Numbered from the stretch's first letter, positions 9,411-20,519 are shown. The stretch: DNA of 64,000 nt from Rhodanobacter sp. B05 (GCF_002001085.1 NZ_MUNU01000019.1:186001-250000); one strand, 5' to 3'. Made by a program: numbers and translations. The notes: generated by a model not told the origin, from the sequence alone.

Positions 9411-9503
9411 AGGAGCGTGGGCCGTAGAAACTTTCGAGGCGAAAAAGTGGCTGCGTGAGGACAGATTTTTGCCGCCCGGAAGATTTCTGCGGCCCACGCT
9501 CCT
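9411..9503. repeat. 93-bp imperfect palindrome of the GTAGGAGC-type repeat
   Basis: The ends are AGGAGCGTGGGCCG and its exact inverse. Arms of about 34 bp match with few exceptions around a central AAAAAGTGGCTGCG-type loop. It fills the space between the convergent lysR and cupin genes and probably terminates both. Its right end supplies the TAG stop codon of the cupin gene (9502-9504). Confidence 0.75.
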
Positions 9504-10536
9504 AAAGGTGCAGGCGCGCACCCTTCTTCAACTCCTCGGCCGTCTCGGCCGTGAGCGGGCCGAGCACGCCGCGGCGATCCTCGGGGATATGCGCCACTGC
9601 CTCCTCGTTGCCGAACACGTAGTAGTCCAGCAGATTCCGCCAGTTGGCCCGCTCGGCAGGCGGCAGCACGCGAAAGGCGAGCAGGCAGTGGAACAACGCG
9701 GCGCGTGCGTGGCCGGTGTTGTAGCCGTCGACCTCGACCGGACTCCACCAGTAGTTCACCAGTGCGTTGAGCACTTCCAGCGACTCGACGTTGTGCCACC
9801 ACAAGGGCGGCATGTAGATCGCGTCGCCCGGATGCAGCTCGGCCACCTGCGCGGCAGCCAGCGCAAGTTTCAGGCGCGGATAGCGCGGGTCGTCCGGTCG
9901 GTCCAGCCGCGCCATGCTGATTGCCGCGCCGGTGGGCGCGTAGTCCAGCGGGCCGATATAGAGGTTGGGCAACTGCTCGGGTGGGAACAGCGTGAAACGG
10001 CGCGCGCCGCATACCACGCAAGCGATGTTGTGCTGCGAATCGAAGTGCGTGGGCGTGGTGACCTTGTTGCCCATCCACAGGCGTGGCTCCACGCGCGGGT
10101 CGAGAAAAGGCAACGCATGCCCGGCCAGGAATCCGGGCATGCAATCGCGGATCGGCACGCTCTGGATCACCAGCCCCGGTGCATTGTCACGCCGGCTGTA
10201 GCTCGCCAGGCGCCGCAAGCCAAGGGTCAGCGACACCTTGAAGTGCTGGTAGTTGAACCCGCTCAGGTCGGGTGCATAGCCGATGATGCCGTCGCCTTCC
10301 GGCGCGATCAGCAAGGTGGTCACGTCGGCGCCGTTGTCCAGCTCCGCCAGTCGCTGCGCGAAAGCGGTATCCGACTGCCGCGCCAGCTTCACCACCGGCC
10401 ACTCGCGCACCAGGCCACGGATCACCAGCGGGCGGCCACCGGCCACCACCGCGTCGAGATCGAACGGATGGTCATCGTCGACGCGACATTCCTCGATCGC
10501 GGCAGGTGCGGGAATCGTGCCGGAAAGTTCGCCCAT
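9502..10536 (-). CDS. Cupin-like JmjC-domain Fe(II)/2-oxoglutarate oxygenase
   Basis: The 344-residue protein belongs to the cupin_8/JmjC group of hydroxylases. The metal triad is visible as THFDSQHN (HxD) and a distal His in PPLWWHNVES. The substrate, peptide or small molecule, is unknown. The ATG at 10536 lies 2 bp past the trpF stop, so it is translationally linked to trpF and truA. Its stop codon falls inside the palindromic repeat 9411-9503, so the original C-terminus may have been altered. Confidence 0.88.
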   Translation of the reverse strand: MGELSGTIPAPAAIEECRVDDDHPFDLDAVVAGGRPLVIRGLVREWPVVKLARQSDTAFAQRLAELDNGADVTTLLIAPEGDGIIGYAPDLSGFNYQHFKVSLTLGLRRLASYSRRDNAPGLVIQSVPIRDCMPGFLAGHALPFLDPRVEPRLWMGNKVTTPTHFDSQHNIACVVCGARRFTLFPPEQLPNLYIGPLDYAPTGAAISMARLDRPDDPRYPRLKLALAAAQVAELHPGDAIYMPPLWWHNVESLEVLNALVNYWWSPVEVDGYNTGHARAALFHCLLAFRVLPPAERANWRNLLDYYVFGNEEAVAHIPEDRRGVLGPLTAETAEELKKGARLHL

Positions 10537-10538
10537 GA

Positions 10539-11168
10539 CTACCCCTCCCTCGTGTCTGCGGCGCGCACCGCCGCCATGAAGTCGGCCAGCAGGGTCGCAT
10601 CCTTGATGCCTGGCGCCGACTCCACCCCGCTGGCCACGTCCACGGCCCATGGCCGCGCCAGGCGGATCGCCTGCACGACGTTGTCTGCGCGCAGGCCGCC
10701 GGCCAGGATCACGGGCTGACCCAGACCGCCCGGTATCCGTGTCCAGTCGAAGCGCTTGCCGCTGCCGCCGGCCTCGCCAGATCCGTGCCCGTCCAGCAAC
10801 AGCGCCGACGCACCGGGATAGTCGCGCAGCCGCGGCAACGACGAATCGCCGTCGCCCATCGCGACGGCCTTGAGGTAGGGACGTCCGAAGCGGGCGCAGT
10901 CGGCATCGCTTTCCGAACCATGGAACTGCAGCAGGTCCGGGTTCACCGTCGCGATGACTTCCTCGACCCGTGCCGGCGTGTCGTCCATGAACAGGGCCAC
11001 CGTGGTAACGAAGGGCGGCAGCGCACGACGGATCGCCAGAGCCTGGACCATGCTCACCTGCCGCCGACTGCGCGCGGTGAACACCATGCCGATCGCGTCC
11101 ACCCCCAGCCGCGCCGCCAGCAAGGCGTCCTCGACCCGGGTCATGCCGCAACACTTGATGCGCGTCAT
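10539..11168 (-). CDS. trpF: Phosphoribosylanthranilate isomerase
   Basis: TrpF converts phosphoribosylanthranilate to CdRP in tryptophan synthesis. The 209-residue TIM barrel starts [11 protein letters not shown], containing the catalytic Cys, and shows [23 protein letters not shown] and the phosphate loop [11 protein letters not shown]. It overlaps truA by 4 bp (ATGA) and is tightly followed by the cupin gene. Confidence 0.97.
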   Translation of the reverse strand: MTRIKCCGMTRVEDALLAARLGVDAIGMVFTARSRRQVSMVQALAIRRALPPFVTTVALFMDDTPARVEEVIATVNPDLLQFHGSESDADCARFGRPYLKAVAMGDGDSSLPRLRDYPGASALLLDGHGSGEAGGSGKRFDWTRIPGGLGQPVILAGGLRADNVVQAIRLARPWAVDVASGVESAPGIKDATLLADFMAAVRAADTREG

Positions 11169-11947
11169 GCGGAAAGCTCCCGCATGCTGACCTCTTCCGG
11201 CAACGCCCAGTGCCGCTCGTAGCGAGGCCCGACAAAGGTCAGGCCGGAAGCCGGCGCGGTGGGGCCGGCTACCTGCCGATCACGCCCGGCCAGCAGTTGC
11301 GCCATCCATTCGACCGGCTGCTCGCCGCGACCGATCAGCAGCAACGAACCGACGATGTTGCGCACCATGTGGTGCAGGAAGGCGTTGGCTTCGATCTCGA
11401 CCAGCACGTGCTCGTCCGCGCGTCGCACGCCTGCCACCAGGACCGAACGGCGTGGATGTGCGGCCTGGCAGGACAAGGCCCGGAACGCGCTGAAATCGTG
11501 CTCGCCCAACAGCGCCTGCACGGCGGCGTGCATGCGGTCGGCGTCCAGCGGCAGGCGCTCCCAGGTGACATGACGCGCATCCAGCGCCGCACGCACAGGC
11601 CGGTTGAGAATGTGATAGCGATAACGCCGACTGCGTGCCGCATAGCGGGCGTGGAAACTGTCCAGCACCGGCTGTGCCCACAGCACCGCCACGCTTGCCG
11701 GCAGGTTGGAGCAGGCACCGAGCACCCAGCCACGCATCCCGCGACATGCTTCGGTATCGAAATGCACCACCTGACAACGCCCGTGCACGCCGGCATCGGT
11801 ACGCCCGGCACAGCTGATCTCCACCGGATGTGCGGCGACCTTCGACAGCGCCAGCTCGACCGCCGCCTGCACGCTCGGCCCCTCGGTCAGCCGTTGCCAG
11901 CCGGAAAAATCGGTGCCGTCGTATTCGATGCCGAGAGCGATGCGCAT
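11165..11947 (-). CDS. truA: tRNA pseudouridine(38-40) synthase
   Basis: TruA makes pseudouridine at positions 38-40 of tRNA anticodon arms. The 260-residue protein starts [18 protein letters not shown] and has the catalytic Asp in [11 protein letters not shown], plus the later FRALSCQA and [11 protein letters not shown] motifs. A longer frame upstream runs through the fimV terminator hairpin and is not used. It is linked to trpF by a 4-bp overlap, the classic truA-trpF order. Confidence 0.98.
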   Translation of the reverse strand: MRIALGIEYDGTDFSGWQRLTEGPSVQAAVELALSKVAAHPVEISCAGRTDAGVHGRCQVVHFDTEACRGMRGWVLGACSNLPASVAVLWAQPVLDSFHARYAARSRRYRYHILNRPVRAALDARHVTWERLPLDADRMHAAVQALLGEHDFSAFRALSCQAAHPRRSVLVAGVRRADEHVLVEIEANAFLHHMVRNIVGSLLLIGRGEQPVEWMAQLLAGRDRQVAGPTAPASGLTFVGPRYERHWALPEEVSMRELSA

Positions 11948-11995
11948 GAGCCGTATGAAAATCGTTGTAGCGACACCGAAGATTAGCAGGGCCGC

Positions 11996-12032
11996 AACGA
12001 AGTCGGGCCGGCAAGGCCGGCCCGACTTCGTT
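11996..12032. terminator. 17-bp perfect hairpin between fimV and truA
   Basis: AACGAAGTCGGGCCGGC pairs perfectly with its complement around a 3-nt loop, 20 bp after the fimV stop and upstream of truA. It is an obvious strong RNA stem, likely the fimV terminator. No U-run follows on the minus strand. Confidence 0.8.
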
Positions 12033-12051
12033 GTCAACCGGGTGTGCTATA

Positions 12052-14418
12052 TCAGCTCAGGCCGTCAAGCAGGCGTCGGGCGGTATCACGCTGCATCTGG
12101 CTGCCTTCCTTGAGCACTTCGCCCAGCATCGCGCGGGCACCATCGGCATCGCCCATGTCCAGGTAGGCCCGCGCCAGATCGAGCTTGGTGTCGACCGGGT
12201 CGTCGCTGAAGTCGACGGGTTCGTGCCCCAGGCCCATCCCGTGCGGCGCGGCGGTATCCGGCTCGGCCCAAACGGCGGATTCGGCGTGCGGCTTGACCAC
12301 GGTGATGTCATCCGGCGCAGGCGCAGGCGCAGGCGGCCTGGGCGGCTCGGCGGCCGCCGGATGAGTCAGGTCGAAGTTGAAGTTGTACTCGCTGACCTTT
12401 TTCGGCCCTGCCGGCAACGATGGCGGGAGCGGCGACACGACGGTGGCGTCGTCGTCATGGTCCTTGTAATCGTCGATGTCGAAACCCTGACCCGACGTCG
12501 CGTGCCCGGATGCCGTCGCCTCTTCATGGTGATCGAACAACGGGTGCTCGGGGGCCAGATCCTCGCCCATGTGCAGCACGTCCTGCCACTCGTCCTGGGC
12601 CGGATCGGTGATGTGTGCGTGCATCGCCTCGGCGGCGGCCTCGAAGCGCTCGACGTCGCGCCGCGAGTAATACAGCGTGACCAGTTCCAGGTGCAGGTAA
12701 ATATCGTCCGGATGTTCGGCGAGCTGATCGAGCAACTGCTCCTGATCGGTATCGTCGTCGAGCAGGTGGTCGTCGCCCGAGGCGGGTGCAACAAAGCGGT
12801 CGGCCAGCGAGGAGGCGGACTTCGACGCCGCAGCCGCCACCGGCTTGCGGCGACGGCCCAGCATGGCCAGCAGGATCAGCAGCACGATGGCGGCCGCGCC
12901 CGCAGCCCATGCCCAGGTCTGCATGTACCAGGGTTCTTCAGGAGCAGGCGCAGGTTTGCCTGCGGATTTGGTCACCGGTTTGGCGGTGGCAGGCGCGGCC
13001 ACCGACGCCGCTGGCGCGGTAACCGCCGCCGGTGCTGCCGACGTGCTGGCAGCGGCGGTCGATGCCGAGGTGGCGGTCGCCGCTGAAGTGCCCGATGCGG
13101 CAACGGACGCCGACCCGGCCATCATGGAGGACGCTGCGGCAGCCGTTGGCACGTTCGCGTTGGCGCTGGTGCCTCCGGTCGCCATGGCCGGCTCCGGCGC
13201 AGCCGCAGCCGACGGCTCCGTGTTCGGCGTCGTCGCGACGCTGGCTGCCGTTGCCGACGCTTTTCCGGCGGCAGCGGCAGCCTTGCGCGCCGCCGCAAGT
13301 TTGGCCTGCAGTTCGGCGATCTCACTGTCCTTCAGTGACAGCAGATGCTCGTTCTTGCCGTTGATGTCGGTCAGGTCCTTCAACCGGGTCTTCAGGTCGC
13401 TGCTTTGCTGTTGCAGGCTGGCCACACTCTCCTTGGCGCGAAGGAGATCCTCGCGCAGGGCAGCCGACGACTTGTCACCCTTGCCGGTTCCCTGGCTGCC
13501 GGTGTCACCACCGACTTTCGGCGGAACCAGGGCAAGTCGATCCTCGTTGCCTGCGGGCGTGGTGCCGGCTGAACCGGACGCGGTGGCGCGCGTCCCGGCG
13601 TCGGCCACGACCGACGGCTTGCCCGGCGCACCGGCACGCCAATCGCTGTTCTGCCGGCGCACTTCCGCAGCGGCCGCCGCCAAGGTCAGGGCCTGCGCCT
13701 CGGCCGAGGTTGGCACGCGCAGCACCGCGCCACTCTTGAGCGCGTTGATGTTGTTGCGATAGAACGCATCGGGATTGGCCTTCTGCAAGGCCAGCAGCAT
13801 CTGCTGCACATCGACACCCGATGGCGCCAGGTTACGGGCGATCGCGGAAAGCGTCTGGCCGCTTTGAACCGGGCCATAGCGACCGTTGCTGACACCCGTC
13901 GGGGCCGGTGCAGGTGCCGGTGGCGCCGTCACGTGCCGTGGCGCGGCAGCCGGCACAACCTTCGCCGGTCTGGCAGGCGCCGGTTCCGCCGGGGTGGCCG
14001 TCGCCATCGCGGCCGGTGCGGACGCGCCGGGCGGATCCAGCAGGATGGCGTATTCACGCACGCTCTTGCCGGCATGGCCGTTCACTTCGATCAGCAGATC
14101 GAGGTAGGGGTTGTCCACCGGCACGCTGCTGGTGATGCGGATCACCGGGTTGGCGCCGGCTGCGCCGGATACGCTGAAGTGCAGCGGGATGCTGGTGCGG
14201 CCACCGACAATGCCGGCGCGGGCAAATTGCTCGCTTGAGGCCAGCGTTACCGTAAGGCCCTGCAATTCCGCCGGATTTGCCGGATGCAGCGGAATTTCCG
14301 CCAACAGTGGCTGCCCCAAGGCTGACTTGACCTGGACCTGGCCAAGATCCAGCGCCAGGAGCTGACTGCTGCCCAGCGCCAGTGCCACCAGCATCGACAA
14401 TTTCAACGAACGATTCAT
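12052..14418 (-). CDS. fimV: FimV/HubP-type polar hub and type IV pilus assembly protein
   Basis: The 788-residue protein has a signal peptide (residues 1-22) and the FimV N-terminal domain (LDLGQVQVKSALGQPLLAEI). A periplasmic LysM domain lies at about 181-236. A coiled coil follows at about 325-395, then an Ala/Thr-rich stretch, a single TM helix near 500-520 and an acidic cytoplasmic part. The last 48 residues form the FimV C-terminal TPR-like motif (KLDLARAYLDMGDADGARAML). Such proteins bind peptidoglycan and organise the cell pole for twitching or chemotaxis. Gene order with asd and truA is typical. The start is set at the signal peptide, 19 codons inside a longer frame. Confidence 0.96.
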   Translation of the reverse strand: MNRSLKLSMLVALALGSSQLLALDLGQVQVKSALGQPLLAEIPLHPANPAELQGLTVTLASSEQFARAGIVGGRTSIPLHFSVSGAAGANPVIRITSSVPVDNPYLDLLIEVNGHAGKSVREYAILLDPPGASAPAAMATATPAEPAPARPAKVVPAAAPRHVTAPPAPAPAPTGVSNGRYGPVQSGQTLSAIARNLAPSGVDVQQMLLALQKANPDAFYRNNINALKSGAVLRVPTSAEAQALTLAAAAAEVRRQNSDWRAGAPGKPSVVADAGTRATASGSAGTTPAGNEDRLALVPPKVGGDTGSQGTGKGDKSSAALREDLLRAKESVASLQQQSSDLKTRLKDLTDINGKNEHLLSLKDSEIAELQAKLAAARKAAAAAGKASATAASVATTPNTEPSAAAAPEPAMATGGTSANANVPTAAAASSMMAGSASVAASGTSAATATSASTAAASTSAAPAAVTAPAASVAAPATAKPVTKSAGKPAPAPEEPWYMQTWAWAAGAAAIVLLILLAMLGRRRKPVAAAASKSASSLADRFVAPASGDDHLLDDDTDQEQLLDQLAEHPDDIYLHLELVTLYYSRRDVERFEAAAEAMHAHITDPAQDEWQDVLHMGEDLAPEHPLFDHHEEATASGHATSGQGFDIDDYKDHDDDATVVSPLPPSLPAGPKKVSEYNFNFDLTHPAAAEPPRPPAPAPAPDDITVVKPHAESAVWAEPDTAAPHGMGLGHEPVDFSDDPVDTKLDLARAYLDMGDADGARAMLGEVLKEGSQMQRDTARRLLDGLS

Positions 14419-14589
14419 GCGTGCTCCCCCGAACGATCCTTGGCGCAACTTCTTGTTTAAAGGTGCCCCCACCATGGCGGCGGCTGCGTCAGCGTGCCGC
14501 CACTTTAGTTACATGCGGACCAATCAACAATAGCTGCGGCGAATACTTGCAGTACATTGCTGCGGTGCGTTCTTGCCTGGGCAGCGCCC

Positions 14590-14883
14590 TCATCGCTGCC
14601 CTGCCGGGTGGCCGGCCTGCAGCTCCAGCAGCTTCCGGCGCAGCTCGGCTATCTCCTTGTCCTGCTGCTGCAGGCGTTCGCCGGCCTGCCTGCTGTCCGA
14701 TTCCTGCCTGGCGACTTCCCGCTCCAGCCGTTTCACTTCGCCCTGGTTCCGCTTGAGCCGCTGCTGGATCTTCGGCAACGGTGCCTTCGTGGCGGGCGCC
14801 GGGGCGGTCGGGGGAGTCGCCAGAACCGGGGCAGCAAGAGCAAGAGCCAGGCCCATGACGGTGATGAGCTGCAATCGACCCAT
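14590..14883 (-). CDS. Small secreted coiled-coil protein, unknown function
   Basis: The 97-residue product has a signal peptide (MGRLQLITVMGLALALAAPVLA) followed by a Pro/Ala linker and a charged heptad-rich helix from about residue 40 to the end (QQRLKRNQGEVKRLEREVA). It begins 2 bp after the asd stop and is probably co-transcribed. No known family is recognised. A gene-free 171-bp gap separates it from fimV. Confidence 0.75.
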   Translation of the reverse strand: MGRLQLITVMGLALALAAPVLATPPTAPAPATKAPLPKIQQRLKRNQGEVKRLEREVARQESDSRQAGERLQQQDKEIAELRRKLLELQAGHPAGQR

Positions 14884-14885
14884 GG

Positions 14886-15917
<1,032 letters not shown>

Positions 15918-15954
15918 CGGATGGCTTGCCCTGAAGGAAGGAGGATCGTGCCGC

Positions 15955-16944
15955 TCACAGCACGTTCGGGTTGAGGATATTGGGCGGACGCCCGGCATGC
16001 GGACCATGCCCGAACATCGCCAGCACATTGTCCACCGCCACCGAAGTCATCGCGCGGCGGGTTTCGGTCGTGGCGCTGGCGATATGCGGGCTGAGCAGCA
16101 CGTTGTCCAGCGCGAGCAGCTCGGGATGCACCCTGGGCTCGCCCTCGAACACGTCCAGTGCCGCGCCGGCCAGGCGTCGCTCGCGCACGGCGGCGGCGAG
16201 AGCGGCATCGTCGACGATGCCGCCCCGGGCGATATTGATCAGCATGGCGGTCGGCTTCATCAGCGCCAGTTCGGGTGCGCCGACGGCATGGCGCGTCTGT
16301 GCGGTCAGCGGCAACGCGAGCACCAGGAAGTCGGACTCACGCAGCAATTGCTGCTTGTCGACATGGCGGGCGTTGCAGGCGCGCTCGTCCGCCGCGGGCA
16401 GCGGCGAGCGATTGTGGTAGATCACCGGCATGCCAAAACCCACGGCGCGTCGCGCGATCGCCTGGCCGATGCGCCCCATGCCGAGAATGCCAAGCGTGCG
16501 ACCGCGCACGTCGGCTCCCAGCCAGGCCTTGAACTCGGTAGCGTGCCACTGCCCCGCTCGCAGCCAACGCTCGGCAGCCGTCATGCGGCGTGCGGCGCCG
16601 AGCAGCAGCGCCCAGGCGTAGTCGGCCACGCTCTCGTTGAGCACGTCGGCTGTGTTGGAAACGGCAATGCCGGCGGCGCTCATCGCGTCCAGGTCGATAT
16701 TGTCGTAACCCACCGCGAGATTGGCGACGATCCGCAAGCGTTCGGCGCCGCCGACCTCGGCCGCGCCGATGCGATCCTTGAGGCCGACGATCACGGCGTC
16801 CTGCCCGGCCACGCGCGCAACCAGCTCGGACGAGCTGAACTTGCGCTCTTCCGCCTCCACGCTCACCTCGAAATGGGGTTCCAGCCGGGCAATGACGCCC
16901 GGAAAGGTGGGACGGGAAACCCAGACGCGTGGCTTGTCGGTCAT
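15955..16944 (-). CDS. D-2-hydroxyacid dehydrogenase (glyoxylate/hydroxypyruvate or 2-ketogluconate reductase type)
   Basis: This 329-residue NAD(P)-dependent reductase is of the GhrB/GyaR type. The Rossmann loop is GILGMGRIGQAIARR. Catalytic residues are visible as Arg in NIARGGIVDD, Glu in DVFEGEPRVHPE and His in LLSPHIASAT. It probably reduces glyoxylate, hydroxypyruvate or 2-ketogluconate; the exact substrate cannot be told. It lies between aroC and asd on the same strand with short gaps. Confidence 0.92.
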   Translation of the reverse strand: MTDKPRVWVSRPTFPGVIARLEPHFEVSVEAEERKFSSSELVARVAGQDAVIVGLKDRIGAAEVGGAERLRIVANLAVGYDNIDLDAMSAAGIAVSNTADVLNESVADYAWALLLGAARRMTAAERWLRAGQWHATEFKAWLGADVRGRTLGILGMGRIGQAIARRAVGFGMPVIYHNRSPLPAADERACNARHVDKQQLLRESDFLVLALPLTAQTRHAVGAPELALMKPTAMLINIARGGIVDDAALAAAVRERRLAGAALDVFEGEPRVHPELLALDNVLLSPHIASATTETRRAMTSVAVDNVLAMFGHGPHAGRPPNILNPNVL

Positions 16945-16974
16945 CGAACTGGTTCCGGTTGCAGCATTGGAGTG

Positions 16975-18063
16975 TCAGGTGATGCGCGGCGCAACCGGCC
17001 CCACATCGCCGCACTGCGCCCGATGGCGCAACGCGTGATCCATCAGCACCAGCGCCATCATCGCCTCGGCGATCGGCGTGGCACGGATGCCGACGCAGGG
17101 ATCGTGCCGTCCCTTGGTAACCACGTCCACCGGCTCGCCGGCCAGGTTCACGCTATGGCCGGGAATCAGGATGCTCGACGTGGGCTTCAGCACGATCGAC
17201 GCGGTGACCGGCTGACCGCTGCTGATGCCGCCGAGGATACCGCCCGCATGATTGGACGTAAAGCCGTCCAAATGCATCTCGTCGCGATGCTCGCTTCCGC
17301 GCTGGGCGACCGCCGCGAAGCCATCGCCGATTTCCACCCCTTTCACCGCGTTGATCGACATCAGTGCGCTGGCCAGGTCGCCATCGAGCTTGCCGTAGAT
17401 AGGCTCGCCCCAGCCCGGCGGCACGCCGTCGGCCACCACGTTGACGCGCGCGCCGACCGAATCGCCGGACTTGCGCAACGCATTGATGTAATTCTCCAGC
17501 GCCGGCACCTGGGCCACATCGGGCCAGAAGAACGGGTTCTGCTCCACTGCCTCCCAGTCGAACGCATCCGGCGTGATCTCGCCGATCTGCGCCAGCCAGC
17601 CGCGCACGCGCACGCCGTGGCGTTCGGCCAGCCACTTCTTGGCGATCACCGCCGCCGCCACGCGCATGGTGGTCTCGCGTGCCGAGGAACGCCCGCCGCC
17701 GCGCGGATCGCGGATGCCGTACTTCTGCCAGTAGGTGTAGTCGGCGTGGCCGGGCCGGAAGCTTTGCGCTATATCGCCGTAATCCTTGCTGCGCTGATCG
17801 GTGTTGCGGATCAGCAACGCGATCGGCGTGCCGGTGGTCTTGCCCTCGTACACGCCGGAAAGGATTTCCACCTCGTCCGCCTCGTGCCGCTGCGAGGTGT
17901 AGCGGCTGCGGCCGGTGGCGCGCCGTTCCAGGTCCTGGCGGAACTCCTCCGCGGCGATCGTCAGCCCGGGCGGGCAGCCGTCGACCACACAGCCGATCGC
18001 CGGCCCGTGACTCTCGCCGAAGGTGGTGACGGTAAGCAGTTTGCCGAACGAGTTGCTGGACAC
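16975..18063 (-). CDS. aroC: Chorismate synthase
   Basis: AroC uses reduced FMN to convert EPSP to chorismate, the last common step to aromatic amino acids, folate and quinones. The 362-residue sequence shows [18 protein letters not shown] at the N-terminus, then [24 protein letters not shown] and the C-terminal motif [17 protein letters not shown]. Length and motifs are standard. It is followed by the dehydrogenase gene 30 bp on. Confidence 0.98.
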   Translation of the reverse strand: MSSNSFGKLLTVTTFGESHGPAIGCVVDGCPPGLTIAAEEFRQDLERRATGRSRYTSQRHEADEVEILSGVYEGKTTGTPIALLIRNTDQRSKDYGDIAQSFRPGHADYTYWQKYGIRDPRGGGRSSARETTMRVAAAVIAKKWLAERHGVRVRGWLAQIGEITPDAFDWEAVEQNPFFWPDVAQVPALENYINALRKSGDSVGARVNVVADGVPPGWGEPIYGKLDGDLASALMSINAVKGVEIGDGFAAVAQRGSEHRDEMHLDGFTSNHAGGILGGISSGQPVTASIVLKPTSSILIPGHSVNLAGEPVDVVTKGRHDPCVGIRATPIAEAMMALVLMDHALRHRAQCGDVGPVAPRIT

Positions 18064-18097
18064 GGGGTTTGGACGTCCACGGGATAACCGGCACAGC

Positions 18098-18652
18098 TTA
18101 ACCGTGATGAGGTCCGCTTGCCTGCTGCGCGCGCCACTCGTGATCCAGCATGGCGAAAATCACGTCATCGGCCCATTCGCCCTTGAACCACAGGCTTTCG
18201 CGGTGATGGGCTTCCTGGCGCAGGCCGAGCGCACGCAGCATGGCCATGCTGGCCAGGTTGCGCGGATCGACCGAGGCATGGACGCGGTGCCGGCCAAGCT
18301 CACCGAACACGCAGGCCAGCAGCGCGCGCACCGCCTCGCTGGAATAGCCGTGGCCCTGATACGCGGGTGCGATGCTGGCTCCGAACTCGACCGAGTCCCG
18401 CGGATCTTCGGGCAGGCACACGCCCAGGTCGCCGATCAGCACGCCGGCTTCGCGCAACCGGATCGCGCGCTGGAACCAGCCGTGCGATGGCGACAGCGGT
18501 TGCGCCGCGATGAATTCACTGGCCGCGGCGAGGTCGGCCGGGCACCAGCCCTGATAGATCGCCACCGAAGGGTCGGCGCGGCAAGCAAACAGCTCTTGCG
18601 CATCCTCCGGTCGCAGCGCGTCGATGTGCAGGCGTGCCGTGACCAGTTCCAT
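18098..18652 (-). CDS. GNAT acetyltransferase, RimJ/RimL-like
   Basis: The 184-residue protein shows the RimJ/L-type GNAT fold: N-terminal [17 protein letters not shown], the acetyl-CoA loop in [18 protein letters not shown], and [16 protein letters not shown] near the end. It would acetylate a protein N-terminus or small amine; the target is unknown. It starts 4 bp after the prmB stop codon, suggesting co-expression. Confidence 0.88.
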   Translation of the reverse strand: MELVTARLHIDALRPEDAQELFACRADPSVAIYQGWCPADLAAASEFIAAQPLSPSHGWFQRAIRLREAGVLIGDLGVCLPEDPRDSVEFGASIAPAYQGHGYSSEAVRALLACVFGELGRHRVHASVDPRNLASMAMLRALGLRQEAHHRESLWFKGEWADDVIFAMLDHEWRAQQASGPHHG

Positions 18653-18655
18653 CGT

Positions 18656-19582
18656 TCAGCCCGCGCGGCGCGCGGCAGCCGCCGCCTTGATGACTGCAGC
18701 GTGCTCGACCAGGTCGCGCCGCTCCAGCGCAAACACGCCCATCTGACCGACCTTGAACTCGATCCAGATGAATGGCACTTCCGGCAGCAGTGCGGCCAGC
18801 GCGTGCTCACTCTCTCCCACCTCGACGATCAGCAGGCCGTCCTCGCTGAGATGATCGGCCGCCTCGTCGAGCATGCGCAGGCACAGGTCCAGTCCGTCCG
18901 CGCCCGAGGTGAGGCCCAGCTTCGGTTCGTGCGCGTACTCGCCAGGCAACGCGGCGTACTCGTCTTCGGTGACGTACGGCGGGTTGGAGACGATCAGGTC
19001 GTAGTGGCGCCCCTTCACCCCGGCGAACAAATCGGAGCGGATCGCCTCGACCCGGCCCTCGACGTGCTGGAACACGATGTTCTCGCGCGCCAGCGACAGC
19101 GTCTCGTCGCTGATGTCGACGATGTCGACCTGCCAGTCCGGGTTGTACTCGGCCATCGCGATACCGATACAGCCCGAACCGGTGCACAGATCCAGCGCGC
19201 GCTCGATGTGGCGCTCGTCCAGCCACGGCGCGAAGCCCGACTCGACCAGCTCGGCGATCGGTGATCGCGGCACCAGGGCGCGGCGGTCGCTCTTGAACTT
19301 CAGCCCGGCGAACCAGGTCTCGCCGACCAGGTAGGCCACCGGCAGGCGCTCGGTCACGCGGCGCTCGATCAACGCCAGCACGTTCTCGCGCTCGGCTGCA
19401 GTGAGCTTGCCGGCGCCGTAGGCCGGAGGGATGTCCGGCGGCAGGTGCAGGCTGGCGAGGATCAGGTGCGTGGCCTCATCAATCGGGTTGTCGTGACTGT
19501 GTCCGAAGGTCAGTCCGGCCGCGGAGAAGCGGCTGGCACCGTAGCGGATGAAGTCGATGATCGTGGCGAGTTCGGAAGTCAC
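18656..19582 (-). CDS. prmB: 50S ribosomal protein L3 N5-glutamine methyltransferase
   Basis: PrmB methylates a Gln in ribosomal protein L3. The 308-residue sequence has the PrmB N-terminal helical domain (TIIDFIRYGASRFSAAGLTFGH), the SAM loop DLCTGSGCIGIAMAE and the catalytic NPPY in IVSNPPYVTEDEY. A GTG start at 19582 gives the E. coli length. An ATG at 19618 lies within a TATAAT-like -10 element and is less likely. It diverges from psd. Confidence 0.9.
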   Translation of the reverse strand: MTSELATIIDFIRYGASRFSAAGLTFGHSHDNPIDEATHLILASLHLPPDIPPAYGAGKLTAAERENVLALIERRVTERLPVAYLVGETWFAGLKFKSDRRALVPRSPIAELVESGFAPWLDERHIERALDLCTGSGCIGIAMAEYNPDWQVDIVDISDETLSLARENIVFQHVEGRVEAIRSDLFAGVKGRHYDLIVSNPPYVTEDEYAALPGEYAHEPKLGLTSGADGLDLCLRMLDEAADHLSEDGLLIVEVGESEHALAALLPEVPFIWIEFKVGQMGVFALERRDLVEHAAVIKAAAAARRAG

Positions 19583-19658
19583 GGCAATCCCGGTCGGACA
19601 GGGCAGAAGGCCGGCCATTATAGGGCCAGCAGGCTGACCGACCCCGTATACTGGACGG

Positions 19659-20519
19659 ATGACTTTCAACGTATTCCTGCAATACATCCTGCCGCACCGC
19701 TTCCTTTCGCGCATCGTCTACTGGGCCACGCGCTGGACCTTCGCGCCGTGGAAGAACTGGCTGATCGGCACCATCGTGCGCAACTACGACGTCAACATGA
19801 CCGAGGCGGCGCAGCCCGACGCGCTGGCCTACCAGCACTTCAACGCGTTCTTCACGCGCAAGTTGCGGCCCGATGCACGCCAGGCCGATGCCGATCCGAT
19901 CGCCCTGCTCTCACCCGCTGACGGCCGCGTCAGCCAGTCCGGCGCGATCGTCGACGGCCGCATCTTCCAGGCCAAGGGCCAGGACTACAGCACCGCCGAG
20001 CTGCTCGGTGGCGACGAGGCCGCCGCCGCGCCGTATCGCAACGGCCGCTTCATCACCGTCTACCTGTCCCCACGCGACTATCACCGCGTGCACATGCCGT
20101 TGAAAGGCACGTTGCGCGAGACAGTGCATGTACCAGGTCGCATCTTCAGCGTGGCGCCGTTCGCGGTGGCAGCGATCCCGCGGCTGTTCGCCCGCAACGA
20201 GCGGCTGGTCTGCCATTTCGACGGCGAACACGGCCCATTCGTGGTGGTGATGGTCGGCGCCATCCTGGTCTCGTCGGTGGCCACCGTGTGGGACGGTTTG
20301 GTGATCCCGCCGTATGCCTCGTCGATCCGGCGCAAGTCCTTCGCCGGCCAGCACATCACGCTGGAACGCTTCGCCGAGATGGCGCGCTTCAACATGGGTT
20401 CCACGGTGATCGTGCTGCTGCCCGCGGGCGGTGCGACCCTGGACGCGCTGCAACCGCAGCAGGCGGTCCGGGTCGGCCAGCGAATCGGCCTCGGGCGCAG
20501 CAGCGACCCCGAAAGCTGA
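19659..20519 (+). CDS. psd: Phosphatidylserine decarboxylase proenzyme
   Basis: Psd makes phosphatidylethanolamine from phosphatidylserine at the inner membrane and self-cleaves to form a pyruvoyl group. The 286-residue protein has [22 protein letters not shown] and the C-terminal cleavage motif GST in [14 protein letters not shown]. The N-terminal membrane-anchoring helix is [20 protein letters not shown]. It is a single gene on the plus strand. Confidence 0.97.
   Translation: MTFNVFLQYILPHRFLSRIVYWATRWTFAPWKNWLIGTIVRNYDVNMTEAAQPDALAYQHFNAFFTRKLRPDARQADADPIALLSPADGRVSQSGAIVDGRIFQAKGQDYSTAELLGGDEAAAAPYRNGRFITVYLSPRDYHRVHMPLKGTLRETVHVPGRIFSVAPFAVAAIPRLFARNERLVCHFDGEHGPFVVVMVGAILVSSVATVWDGLVIPPYASSIRRKSFAGQHITLERFAEMARFNMGSTVIVLLPAGGATLDALQPQQAVRVGQRIGLGRSSDPES

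Noticed and set aside
12031-13086. A 351-codon frame opposite fimV
   Set aside because: Its Gly/Arg-rich tail is the antisense of the Ala/Thr-rich fimV linker.
15997-18087. A 696-codon frame opposite the dehydrogenase and aroC genes
   Set aside because: It is a shadow of two well-supported genes on the other strand and crosses their boundary.
19606-19618. ATG within CTATAATGG as the prmB start
   Set aside because: The ATG overlaps a perfect TATAAT, which fits a promoter better; the GTG at 19582 gives family length.
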